Positions 8,740 through 16,931 of a stretch of 64,000 nt of DNA are shown here, piece after piece. Each line of letters starts with the position of its first letter. The stretch's first letter is position 1. The DNA lies in contig JBGSJZ010000108.1 in the NCBI GenBank assembly GCA_041741455.1, positions 62,001 to 126,000 on the forward strand, given 5' to 3'. The notes beneath the pieces were generated by a model. That model did no database searches and had not been told where the DNA came from. It was given only the letters and a program-made list of their open reading frames with translations. Source of the stretch: CALESS01 sp041741455 (GTDB lineage Bacteria > Chloroflexota > Anaerolineae > Anaerolineales > Anaerolineaceae). A program made the translations under genes and the position numbers.

Positions 8740-9035
8740 TCTTCCCTCTCCAGATCCGCTTCACCGGTCAGTGGTAGAACCCAGATTACTTGTGAGCGTT
8801 GGACTGCTAAAAATTCAGCCTTCATTAACAATTCACCCTGAGGGCCAGTGATTTCGACCTCGGTCATGGCGAAAAAGGGTTCGGCCAGATTTAATTCGTC
8901 CTTCAACCGGTAACCTGGACGGACATGCATCTTTCCTCGGATGGTTTGCTGGGTCGTTTGAACAATGACAACAATAGGAATTTTTGACACAACGTTGGTG
9001 AAAATTTTTCCTTTTTCTTCAAATTGAGCGAACAT
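8736..9035 (-). CDS. Small conserved-looking protein upstream of cpaF
   Basis: A 99-residue soluble protein predicted to be mostly beta-strand (MFAQFEEKGKIFTNVV, then QTTQQTIRGKMHVRPGYRLKD, and QVIWVLPL). I do not recognise a named family. No signal peptide, cysteine or membrane segment is present. Its stop overlaps the ATPase start (four bases) and it starts ten bases after the response regulator, so it probably acts with one of them. Confidence 0.72.
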   Translation of the reverse strand: MFAQFEEKGKIFTNVVSKIPIVVIVQTTQQTIRGKMHVRPGYRLKDELNLAEPFFAMTEVEITGPQGELLMKAEFLAVQRSQVIWVLPLTGEADLEREE

Positions 9036-9045
9036 GACGATTTCC

Positions 9046-9753
9046 TTAATCGTTAGCGCCGGAGGAATCCAGCGGCGGCATTAAATAACCCAGCCCAGCC
9101 CGGGTGACGATATGTTGGGGTTGGTGAGGATTATCCTCCAATTTTTGGCGCAGCCGGGCAATGCTGACCCACAGGATTTCTTTATCTTCTCGGTAGGAAG
9201 GCCCCCAGATAGCCACCAAGAGTTCTTCGGCCGTCATCACCTGGCCAATATGGTGGGCAAATTGAATCAATAGCCGGTATTCGGTGGCGGACAAATAAAT
9301 GGGCTTGCCATCCCGCCAGACTTCTGCCCGCGCAAAGTCGATTTTCAAGTTGCCGTGTTCAAAATAACGATTGGAGGTTCCCCCTTCCGAATTCTTGGCC
9401 CGCCGCAGTACCGCCCGGACTCTGGCAACCAGCTCGGTGGCTGAAAAGGGCTTAACAATGTAATCATCTGCACCCACGTTCAACCCGCGCACCCGGTCTT
9501 GCTCCTCGCTGCGGGCAGTCAGCATGATAATCGGCACATTGGAGAATTGCCGGATGCGTTCACAGGTTGAAATTCCATCCAGCCGGGGCATCATGATATC
9601 CAATACGACCAGGTCAGGATGGCGGGATGTGACCAGGTCTAGGGCCTCTTCTCCGTTGCTGGCTGCAATCACCTCGTAGCCTTCTTTTTCCAGGTTGACC
9701 CGCAATAGATGTTGATACAGCATTTCATCGTCAGCGACTAAAATCTTTGTCAT
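9046..9753 (-). CDS. OmpR/PhoB-family response regulator
   Basis: DNA-binding response regulator of 235 residues. Receiver domain 1-118: acidic pair Asp8/Asp9, phospho-acceptor Asp52 in LVVLDIMMP, Thr in MLTAR, and Lys in IVKPFSA. The winged-helix output domain (about 130-230) includes LSATEYRLL and LLVAIWGPSYREDKEILWVSIARLRQKL. It begins three bases after the upstream histidine kinase, its likely partner. All catalytic receiver residues are intact. Confidence 0.93.
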   Translation of the reverse strand: MTKILVADDEMLYQHLLRVNLEKEGYEVIAASNGEEALDLVTSRHPDLVVLDIMMPRLDGISTCERIRQFSNVPIIMLTARSEEQDRVRGLNVGADDYIVKPFSATELVARVRAVLRRAKNSEGGTSNRYFEHGNLKIDFARAEVWRDGKPIYLSATEYRLLIQFAHHIGQVMTAEELLVAIWGPSYREDKEILWVSIARLRQKLEDNPHQPQHIVTRAGLGYLMPPLDSSGAND

Positions 9754-9756
9754 GTC

Positions 9757-10989
9757 TTATCTCCCTCCCAGTGAGGTAATGGCCTCACTACGCGCTGGTA
9801 ATTGGATATGGAACGTTGTGCCTTTACCTTGCTCTGAGGTGGCTGTGATCTCTCCCTTGTGCGCCTGGACAATCTGGCGGCAGATAAATAACCCCAGGCC
9901 TGAGCCGCGCACATTTAAAGCCCGATCCGGGCTGCGGTAAAAGCGGTCGAAAATATACGGGATGGCCTGGGCTGAAACCCCCGGGCCATGATCAGAGATA
10001 TCAATATATGAATTCTGCTCATCCTGATGAATACGAATCTCGACCGGTGAATTGGGTGCATATTTTTCAGCGTTACCCAGCAGGTTTTCAAAGACTTGGG
10101 CTAGGCGGCGCGGATCGGCGATTACGGGCAAAAGCTGGGGACTGATTTCCACGTTCACTTTCAAGCGGGGGTGGTGCAAGCGGGCGCGTTGCAGGATGTC
10201 GTTCATCAGCGCATCCAGGCGCACCAGTTGAAAGTCCATCCGCATCTGTCCAGACATTAACCGGTTTGAGTCCAATAAATTTTGGATCAATTCTTCCAGT
10301 TCATCTGTCTCCTGATCGATAATTCGCAAAAATTCGATCTGGGTTTTCTGATCCCAGGAAATATCGGAACGCAGCAGGGTGGTGGTGTAACCCTTGATGA
10401 AACCGATGGGTGTGCTAAGCTCGTGAGAAATGGTGGAGATAAAGTCATCTTGCAGGCGGGCCTGGCGGTGCTGGGCTTCCAGCAGCTCATAATTTTCTTG
10501 TAAATGACCGCGCTCCACCAGCAGGCCGATTTGGTTGGCGATATATTCACCCAGACTCACATTTTCCGGTGTGTAAGGTGGACCGCCAAAGCGGATGAAA
10601 ATGATGACACCCACCAAACGTTTGTAAATTAGTAATGGAATTCCCAGGATAAACGGCCGCCGCAGGCGATCGATGGTTAGATCTGGTTCGGGCTCTTGTA
10701 TGGTGGTTTTTTGGGTCTGCAGGATCTGATTTGCCAGTGCTTCTCCCCAGGTGACATCCGGTCCGGCGGACCTCCCGCGGCCGACGGCTTTGGCATACAT
10801 CACATCCAGATTCTGGGCTTCGGTATCTGCAATATACACGGCCAGATTATCAAAAATAAATATGGAGCGAACCAGAACACTGATTTCATCCAGGGCGGGT
10901 TTCCATTCAGACGATTGAACCACGATGCGGCTGATTTCATACAGGGGCTCGATGGTTACTTCACTGAGTATTATCGGGCGGGTTGCCAT
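9757..10989 (-). CDS. GAF-domain sensor histidine kinase
   Basis: A 410-residue cytosolic kinase with no membrane segment. An N-terminal GAF-like domain (about 20-165) is followed by a dimerisation/phosphoacceptor domain with the H-box FISTISHELSTPIGFIKG (His about 188). The HATPase domain shows N-box ENLLGNAEKYAP, G1 DHGPGV and G2 GSGLGLFICRQIV. A GAF domain suggests a small-molecule or redox signal inside the cell. It lies between the second kinase and the response regulator in the same operon. Confidence 0.92.
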   Translation of the reverse strand: MATRPIILSEVTIEPLYEISRIVVQSSEWKPALDEISVLVRSIFIFDNLAVYIADTEAQNLDVMYAKAVGRGRSAGPDVTWGEALANQILQTQKTTIQEPEPDLTIDRLRRPFILGIPLLIYKRLVGVIIFIRFGGPPYTPENVSLGEYIANQIGLLVERGHLQENYELLEAQHRQARLQDDFISTISHELSTPIGFIKGYTTTLLRSDISWDQKTQIEFLRIIDQETDELEELIQNLLDSNRLMSGQMRMDFQLVRLDALMNDILQRARLHHPRLKVNVEISPQLLPVIADPRRLAQVFENLLGNAEKYAPNSPVEIRIHQDEQNSYIDISDHGPGVSAQAIPYIFDRFYRSPDRALNVRGSGLGLFICRQIVQAHKGEITATSEQGKGTTFHIQLPARSEAITSLGGR

Positions 10990-11018
10990 GGTTCGCCTCT
11001 TTCTCTAAATAAAAATGA

Positions 11019-12044
11019 TTAAATCTTGTCTGCTATTTTTAGCACAAATTCAAATCGACTGCCATGCCCCACGGAAGAGGTTAAATTGATTACGGAGCCA
11101 TGGGCTTCAATGATTTTCTTTACCAGCGCCAGACCCAGACCCATCCCTCCCGCTTTGCGGGTGGAAGAACCGTCGATCTGATAAAAAGGTTCAAATACAT
11201 GGATAATTTTATCAGTAGGAATGCCGATACCATTATCGGAAATACTGATCATCACCAAATTGCCATCGATCTCAACTCCCAGGGTAATTTTGCCGCCGGG
11301 TGGTGTGAATTTTATGGCGTTATCCATCAGTTGCATAAGCACCCAGATGATCTTCTCTTCATCGGCCTGGATGTAAGGCAGATCCGCCGGGCATTCGACA
11401 GCCAATCGGATGGATTTGGATTGGGTTTGTTCCAAGCCATAGGAGACCGCAGTTTTGACCAGGCGCTTCAAATCAAATGGCCGGACGCGGATAAAAACCT
11501 GGCCTTGTTCAGCCGATGAAAACAGGATCAAATCCTCGATCAGGTGCGCCAGGCGGTCGGTGGATCGCTCAATGACTGCCAGCGCCTGCTTTTGTTCCGC
11601 GTTCAGGGGGCCAAGTTCTTCGGTGATCAACAGATCAATATAGCCGCGTTGATGCGTGATCGGTGTGCGCAGTTCGTGGGAAATGTTGGCGACGAAATTG
11701 GATTTCTGGTCGTTCATTTCTGCCAGGCGACGAATGGCATCTTGCAATTCTGCCGTTCGTTGCTGAACCCGGATTTCCAGTTTCTGGTTGGCGTCCTGTA
11801 GGGCAGAACGGAGCAGTAAAATTTGTTCGGTCAAAGCCAGGTCCAGGGTAGGGCGGTCAATCACCCCTTGGTCGATCAGCAAATTGCCGACCAGCGGCAC
11901 AGGCAGTCCCTGCTTGCGCAATTCGATCTGGCGGACCAGTGCATTCTGTAAATCTGCTTTACTGATTATACCCTTCTCCACCAGGTATTCGCCAAAGCGG
12001 GAGAAGATGATTTCAGGTGTGATATGTGAAGGCTCAGAAGGCAT
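11019..12044 (-). CDS. Histidine kinase with N-terminal MshEN-like (GspE N-terminal) domain
   Basis: A 341-residue soluble kinase. Residues 16-39 and 51-74 are two 24-residue repeats matching the pattern R-L-G-x2-L-[LIV]-x2-G-[LIV]-[LIV]-x4-L-x3-L-x2-Q; the first has R16, F17, G18, L21, G25, L32, L36 and Q39, the second lacks the Arg. This is the cyclic-di-GMP-binding MshEN motif known from MshE-type ATPases. A coiled coil (about 75-110) leads to the H-box NFVANISHELRTPITHQRG (His about 123) and a complete HATPase domain (DNAIKFT, DNGIGIP, GMGLGLALVKKI). The start lies directly after the amidohydrolase stop (TAAATG) with the ribosome site inside that gene. Confidence 0.9.
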   Translation of the reverse strand: MPSEPSHITPEIIFSRFGEYLVEKGIISKADLQNALVRQIELRKQGLPVPLVGNLLIDQGVIDRPTLDLALTEQILLLRSALQDANQKLEIRVQQRTAELQDAIRRLAEMNDQKSNFVANISHELRTPITHQRGYIDLLITEELGPLNAEQKQALAVIERSTDRLAHLIEDLILFSSAEQGQVFIRVRPFDLKRLVKTAVSYGLEQTQSKSIRLAVECPADLPYIQADEEKIIWVLMQLMDNAIKFTPPGGKITLGVEIDGNLVMISISDNGIGIPTDKIIHVFEPFYQIDGSSTRKAGGMGLGLALVKKIIEAHGSVINLTSSVGHGSRFEFVLKIADKI

Positions 12045-13628
12045 TTATCTCCCCCAAACCCACTCGCCACCCACGGCGACCCCACTCGGGGAGAGTTTCC
12101 AAAGATCGGTAGCAGGTAATGAGAACGGATCCTGATCCAGCACGATGAAATCTGCAAAGGTGCCGGGTGCCAACTGGCCCAGGTCATTTTCGTAGTGCCC
12201 GGCATAGGCCGCGCCGGTCGTGTAACCTTCCAAAGCCTGTGCCAGGCTGAGCTTTTGCTGGGGATACCATCCTTGAGGGTCGGGCGAGCCATCCGTGCGA
12301 GTGCGGGTAACGGCGGCGTGCAAGCCGAGGAAGGGATTGGGAGATTCGACCGGGGCATCCGAGCCAAATGCCATTGATGTCTTCAACTGGCGGATGGATT
12401 GGAGAGCATAAGCATACTGAGACCGTTCACCCCAGTGGCGATCAGCAATTTCCCAATCCGAGGTAGCATGTAGCGGTTGCATCGAAGCGATGATACCCAG
12501 TTGTTGCAGGCGTGGCAGGTCATCCGGATGGATAATTTGTACATGCTCGATGCGGTGCCGGGCCGGCAATAAATTGCACTCCTGTTCGTAATTACGAATT
12601 TGCGCATAGCCATTGATAACTTCGTGGTTGGCCAGGTCGCCGATGGCATGGGTAGCCAGGCTCAAACCACTTTCCACTGCCTGCCGGCCGATCTCAAAAA
12701 TCTCTTCGGAATCCAGCAAAGCCATGCCACGATAGTCGGCCTCGCCTGCGTAAGGTTGCAGCATGGCAGCCGTGCGTGGTCCCAGGGCGCCATCCGAAAA
12801 CAGCTTGACCGAGCCGATGCGCAGGTGATCGCTGCCAAATCCGCTCCGTAATTTCAGGGCAACAGCCATGGGTAGGAACTGGCGTGGAATGGACTTGACC
12901 ACCCGCAGTTTAAGTTCGCCGCTCAAGTCCAGAGCCTGCAAGGCGGAAAAGCAGTTAACCCCGTCAAAATCATGCACACCGGTCAATCCCAGGCTCCACA
13001 AATGTTGCTGGGCATCCAGCAGCAGGGGAAGCAGTTGGGCCGGGGTCAGTTCCGGGATGATTTTCTCCACCAGTTGCATGGCATTTTCAAACAGGATGCC
13101 ATTCGGTTGTCCAGCTTCATCCCGGCCAATCCGCCCGCCTTCCGGGTCTGGCGTTCCGGCCATGATCCCGGCAAGTTGCAGGGCTTGGCTGTTGGCCCAG
13201 GAGGCATGTAGCGACTTGGCGGTCAGGTAAACCGGATGACCGCCGGAAATTTGATCCAGCAAACCGGCGTTGCCAAAACCTTCGATCCAGTTATTCTGGT
13301 TCCAGCCATGCCCCCGCACCCATTCACCGGCAGGGGTAGCCTGGCAGCGGAGGGCCACCCGTTCGATACATTCTGCCCGGCTGGTTGTTTCGCAGTCGAT
13401 GTAATTCAACCCTCGGGCGTAATAATCCAAATGCAGGTGGGCATCCGTCAAACCCGGCCAGACCGTTCGGCCAGCTAAATCTTCTTCTCTGTCAGCAGCA
13501 GGCTTAAAGCTACGAATTTCATCATCGTTGCCAATGGCAAAGATGCGCCCATTGGCGATCGCCATGGCGTTGGCGTTTGGCTGCCGGGGATTCTGGGTGC
13601 GGATGTGGCCATTGGTAAAAATGATCAT
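12045..13628 (-). CDS. YtcJ-like amidohydrolase
   Basis: A 527-residue metal-dependent hydrolase of the amidohydrolase superfamily (YtcJ/LAF3 group). The first metal motif is AHLHLD, preceded by LAGRTVWPGLTDA. Later conserved pieces are FSDGALGPRTAAM, SLATHAIGDLAN, ARHRIEHVQI and the MAFGSDAPVESPNPF aspartate region; the C-terminus ends with the usual beta-sandwich segment (LGQLAPGTFADFIVLDQDP). The natural substrate is unknown for most members. Start and stop overlap parB by four bases and touch the kinase gene, so it sits in the middle of the ten-gene unit without an obvious functional link. Confidence 0.9.
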   Translation of the reverse strand: MIIFTNGHIRTQNPRQPNANAMAIANGRIFAIGNDDEIRSFKPAADREEDLAGRTVWPGLTDAHLHLDYYARGLNYIDCETTSRAECIERVALRCQATPAGEWVRGHGWNQNNWIEGFGNAGLLDQISGGHPVYLTAKSLHASWANSQALQLAGIMAGTPDPEGGRIGRDEAGQPNGILFENAMQLVEKIIPELTPAQLLPLLLDAQQHLWSLGLTGVHDFDGVNCFSALQALDLSGELKLRVVKSIPRQFLPMAVALKLRSGFGSDHLRIGSVKLFSDGALGPRTAAMLQPYAGEADYRGMALLDSEEIFEIGRQAVESGLSLATHAIGDLANHEVINGYAQIRNYEQECNLLPARHRIEHVQIIHPDDLPRLQQLGIIASMQPLHATSDWEIADRHWGERSQYAYALQSIRQLKTSMAFGSDAPVESPNPFLGLHAAVTRTRTDGSPDPQGWYPQQKLSLAQALEGYTTGAAYAGHYENDLGQLAPGTFADFIVLDQDPFSLPATDLWKLSPSGVAVGGEWVWGR

Positions 13629-14488
13629 GCAATCTCTTTCAATAAATGCGACATTAGGGAGTCAAGTTCTTCATCTGAATAGTAGTGAATGATCAAACGA
13701 CCACCCTTGCGCCCGTGCTTCACGGTCACCCGGGTGCCCAGGGCATTGCGCAGGCGTTCTTCCATTTCCTGGATTTCCGGTGTCTGTGTGGTTTTTTCGA
13801 TGACCGGCGGCTTCTCCCCTTTGAATTTTCGTACCAGCTCTTCCGTCTGGCGCACCGTCAGCCCGTTTCTCAGGATGGAATCCAATGCAGCCACCTGGGC
13901 CTGCGGGCTGCCTTCCAGGCCAAGCAAGGCCCGGGCGTGTCCTTCGCTGATCTGGCCGCTGGACAAGGCCAGCCGCACAGGAGTGGGCAGCTTGATCAGG
14001 CGGATGGTGTTGCTGACGGCTTCCCGGCTTTTGCCGACCCGGATGCCGATTTCTTCATGGGTCAGGTTGAATTCATCATTCAACGCCACGTAGGCCAGGG
14101 CTGTATCCAACGGGGAAAGATCTGCCCGCTGCAGGTTTTCGATCAAGGCTAGCTCCAGGCGTTCCTGGTCCGTGGCTTCGCGCACGATAATCGGCACAAA
14201 GGACAATCCGGCCAAAGCAGCCGCCCGCAGGCGACGCTCACCAGCAATCAGGGTGTACTGGTCAGCATCCGGGTTGTAGGTGGCGATCAGTGGCTGAATG
14301 ATGCCGTGTTCCCGGATGGATTGAGCCAGATCTGCCAGTTCGCTTTCCGCCCATTCCCGCCGGGGTTGGCGTGGATTTGGAATGATCTTATCCACCGAGA
14401 CGAAAGACGCCGAGCCATCCCCCACCGTGGAATAGCCGTTGGGGATTAATGCTCCCAGACCTTTACCCAAGCCACCTTTTCTACTCAT
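13625..14488 (-). CDS. parB: Chromosome partitioning protein ParB
   Basis: CTPase and parS-binding protein for chromosome segregation, 287 residues. The canonical start RKGGLGKGLGALIP is present. The ParB/Sulfiredoxin domain carries IIPNPRQPRREW, then the GERRLRAA box. A KorB-type helix-turn-helix follows (LTHEEIGIRVGKSREAVSNTIRLIKLP), and the C-terminal dimerisation domain ends with RKGGRLIIHYYSDEEL. It begins 11 bases after parA. I searched by eye for the TGTTTCACGTGAAACA parS site and found none in the window. Confidence 0.95.
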   Translation of the reverse strand: MSRKGGLGKGLGALIPNGYSTVGDGSASFVSVDKIIPNPRQPRREWAESELADLAQSIREHGIIQPLIATYNPDADQYTLIAGERRLRAAALAGLSFVPIIVREATDQERLELALIENLQRADLSPLDTALAYVALNDEFNLTHEEIGIRVGKSREAVSNTIRLIKLPTPVRLALSSGQISEGHARALLGLEGSPQAQVAALDSILRNGLTVRQTEELVRKFKGEKPPVIEKTTQTPEIQEMEERLRNALGTRVTVKHGRKGGRLIIHYYSDEELDSLMSHLLKEIA

Positions 14489-14499
14489 CGTTTCATCCC

Positions 14500-15291
14500 T
14501 CAGACGGGCAAAGCGGGGAGCTTGACCCCGTCTTGCTCCAAAATTTCCCGGGCCAGCGCCTGGTAGGCCCTGGCTGCAATATTTTCCGGTGCATACACGG
14601 AGATCGGGCGTCCATAGGAGGGGGCTTCTGCCAGGGCGATGCTGCGCGGGATGATAGTGTTGAATACCTTATCCGGGAAGAAGCGCCGGACTTCGGATTC
14701 GACGCCCCGGGCTAGATTGGTGCGCCCCAAAAACATGGTCAAGATCACACCCCGGATGGAGAGCTCCGGGAAGAGCGAGCTTTGTACGCGTTGGATGGTG
14801 CTCATCAACTGGCCCAGACCTTCCAACGCCAGGTATTCACATTGTACGGGAATGATGAGGCCGTTGCGCGCCGCTACCAGGCCGTTGATCGTCAGTAGAC
14901 TCAGGCTGGGCGGGCAATCGATTAGGACATAATCATAGCGGTCAACAACCGGTTGGATTGCATCCCGCAGGCGATATTCGCGTTTGCTCAACTCCACCAG
15001 TTCAATTTCTGCCCCGGCCAGGGCGGGTGAGGAGGGCAGCAGGGAGATTTTATAGCGAGGATTGTGCCAGATGTGCGGGGCTATCGGCGCCGCGCCTATC
15101 AGCACCTCGTAAGTGCCTGCCTTAACCGTGCGTTTATCAATCCCGACTGAAGCGGTGGCATTAGCCTGCGGATCCAGGTCGATCAGCAATACCCGCTGCC
15201 CATAATAGCCCAGGTAGGCGCCCAAGGAAATGGCCGTGGTGGTCTTGCCGACTCCACCTTTTTGATTGACGAGGGTAAGGATTTGGGTCAT
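14500..15291 (-). CDS. parA: Chromosome partitioning ATPase ParA (Soj)
   Basis: Deviant-Walker ATPase that drives segregation of ParB-parS complexes over the nucleoid. Its 263 residues start with ILTLVNQKGGVGKTTTAISL, giving both signature lysines; LLIDLDPQANAT (A') and VLIDCPPSLSLLTINGL (Walker B) follow. The length is typical of chromosomal Soj without an extra HTH domain. It overlaps the PfkB kinase by four bases, an unusual neighbour for parA, which is more often next to gid or rsmG. Confidence 0.95.
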   Translation of the reverse strand: MTQILTLVNQKGGVGKTTTAISLGAYLGYYGQRVLLIDLDPQANATASVGIDKRTVKAGTYEVLIGAAPIAPHIWHNPRYKISLLPSSPALAGAEIELVELSKREYRLRDAIQPVVDRYDYVLIDCPPSLSLLTINGLVAARNGLIIPVQCEYLALEGLGQLMSTIQRVQSSLFPELSIRGVILTMFLGRTNLARGVESEVRRFFPDKVFNTIIPRSIALAEAPSYGRPISVYAPENIAARAYQALAREILEQDGVKLPALPV

Positions 15292-16148
15292 GGTTGATTT
15301 TTAATCACTTCCATCAGTGCAGATTGAACTTCGTCCGGGCTGGGAATGCCCGCCAGACCAATGCGGGTGACCGAGTTGGCCGCCAGCAATGTGGCAAAAC
15401 GGGCCGCCTCCCACGGGTCTCGGGTCTGGGACAGGCGGATGAAGAAAGAGGTGGCGAAAATATCCCCGGCGCCGGTGGGTTCGACTTCATCTTTATGAGG
15501 CGGGCGGAAGCGGCGCAAATCGCCATTCCAGAACAGTCGACAACCAGCCGCACCTTCGGTAACGACCAAAATCCGCAGGCTGGCCAGCATATCCTCCAGT
15601 ACTTCTTCTTCGCCCTGTACATCTTCAATGCTCAGCACGGCTGCATTGGCATATTGCAGGACATAGGAGGCTTCCGGCCATTCGGTCGGGAAAACCCGGC
15701 CGCTGTGGTCCCAATCGCGTAAATAGCCCTGCGGGGTGACGCCGACCAACGAATTGCTGAAGGCCCTGATCAGGTTGGTGTCCACCTCCCGTGCCAGCGG
15801 GGCGATGTGCACGATCGGTGTACGGCGCCAGGTTTCCGGCACGGCCGAAAGATCCAAAGGAGCCGCGGTGTGAAACAGGGTCTGCACCCGCCCATTTGGC
15901 GTCTGGCGATTTTCAAAGGTCGTGGAATACTCGGCGGGCAGGATGGCGTATTGGATCCCCGGGATTTCCGGGATTTCAATATCCGGACCGCAGGAGGTGA
16001 CCACCCCCACCCTCAACCCAATTGAGCGGGCGGTTTGCGCAGCGTACGAGGCGGTGCCGCCCAACGTATACCCACCGGGGATGATATCTTTGGTAACATG
16101 GCCGATGACAAGATAATCCACCGGTTCAATTCGCGACAAACCAAGCAT
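15288..16148 (-). CDS. PfkB-family carbohydrate/nucleoside kinase
   Basis: A 286-residue ribokinase-superfamily kinase. The N-terminal substrate lobe reads DYLVIGHVTKDIIPGG and LGGTASYAAQTARSIGLRVGVVTSCG; the C-terminal ATP site has VEPTGAGDIFATSFFIRL with the catalytic Asp of GAGD. Substrate cannot be assigned. It is slightly shorter than ribokinase. It starts five bases after the zinc-ribbon gene and overlaps parA. Confidence 0.88.
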   Translation of the reverse strand: MLGLSRIEPVDYLVIGHVTKDIIPGGYTLGGTASYAAQTARSIGLRVGVVTSCGPDIEIPEIPGIQYAILPAEYSTTFENRQTPNGRVQTLFHTAAPLDLSAVPETWRRTPIVHIAPLAREVDTNLIRAFSNSLVGVTPQGYLRDWDHSGRVFPTEWPEASYVLQYANAAVLSIEDVQGEEEVLEDMLASLRILVVTEGAAGCRLFWNGDLRRFRPPHKDEVEPTGAGDIFATSFFIRLSQTRDPWEAARFATLLAANSVTRIGLAGIPSPDEVQSALMEVIKNQP

Positions 16149-16153
16149 GAAAT

Positions 16154-16759
16154 TTATCCAGCCTCCTTCGAGGGGGTTTCAGGGGATTCGGGTTGTTTTG
16201 CTTCTTCAATATCATCGAACAACGGCAGGGGTTGCAGTTGCCCGGTGGCTTTGGCTTCTTCGGGTTCTTCATAGGGCAGGTTGTTGAGCGCATCATCCAT
16301 GCTCAGTTGATCCTGCTGCATACCCGGCACCGGGGTGGCGCACCATGGGCATAAGTTCCAGGATAAGTCCATCAGCCGACTGCAGTGATGGCAGGGTTTT
16401 TTCAACCGGGTATGACAGGAAGGACAGGCCAGCCATTCTGAATGGATCTTACGCCCGCATCCGGGGCAAAGAGGCGTATCCTCAATGGTTTGGAGCATGG
16501 CTTCTTCTTCCAGCGTATGCTGATAATCTTCTTCTAGCGTATGGGGTGGGCGCAGGATCCAGTAGATCAGCAACCCCGGTAAAAACAGCACAGCCACCAC
16601 CAGGGCGGCCAGCAGGCGCGCCAGCGGGTCACGGGTGCGGGCACGCGCATCGCGATAGGTCCAGATGACCAGGCTCAGCCAAAGGGCAGCCAGGAAAGCG
16701 GCTGCAAAGGCTGTCGCCAATGAAACGAAATTGCTGAATTCCAGTGGATTCAGAATCAT
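16154..16759 (-). CDS. Membrane protein with double zinc ribbon
   Basis: A 201-residue protein with two hydrophobic segments (about 10-32 and 46-67). A cytoplasmic double zinc ribbon follows: CPGC, CPSC, CHHC and CPWC pairs between about residues 97 and 142, spaced as in DZR domains. The acidic tail (about 150-201) is low complexity. It is first in the ten-gene leftward unit, behind an extended -10 promoter, with CGGAG before the ATG. Function unknown; such ribbons commonly mediate protein contacts. Confidence 0.8.
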   Translation of the reverse strand: MILNPLEFSNFVSLATAFAAAFLAALWLSLVIWTYRDARARTRDPLARLLAALVVAVLFLPGLLIYWILRPPHTLEEDYQHTLEEEAMLQTIEDTPLCPGCGRKIHSEWLACPSCHTRLKKPCHHCSRLMDLSWNLCPWCATPVPGMQQDQLSMDDALNNLPYEEPEEAKATGQLQPLPLFDDIEEAKQPESPETPSKEAG

Positions 16760-16779
16760 AAGAATCTCCGATAGAAGAA

Positions 16780-16788
16780 ATTATAGCA
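16780..16788 (-). promoter_or_regulatory. Extended -10 promoter of the ten-gene unit
   Basis: TGC plus TATAAT (box at 16780-16785) on the minus strand, 21 bases before the zinc-ribbon gene. The implied leader is only about 14 bases and contains the Shine-Dalgarno sequence. Confidence 0.6.
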
Positions 16789-16890
16789 TGGCCCTGAAAA
16801 TAGACACCGAAAAACAGGCCGTTTTGTGAAACAATTTCCAGGTATCTCAACATTTGCCAATCTCACGGATAATAATCTGCAAGAGTCAGG

Positions 16891-16920
16891 CGTAGAGACG
16901 TTACATGTAACGTCTCTACG
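16891..16920. repeat. Perfect 30-bp palindrome upstream of radC
   Basis: The left half CGTAGAGACGTTACA is followed with no spacer by its exact reverse complement. The sequence resembles short dispersed palindromes with a GTAGAGACG edge that occur in many filamentous-bacterial genomes; that recollection is general knowledge, not a search. It ends 11 bases before the first possible radC start. Confidence 0.85.
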
Positions 16921-16931
16921 GAAAACCAATC

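Noticed and set aside
13625..15291. A parS site near parAB
   Set aside because: Visual search for the 16-bp palindrome TGTTTCACGTGAAACA found nothing close; isolated GTGAAAC strings are not palindromic.
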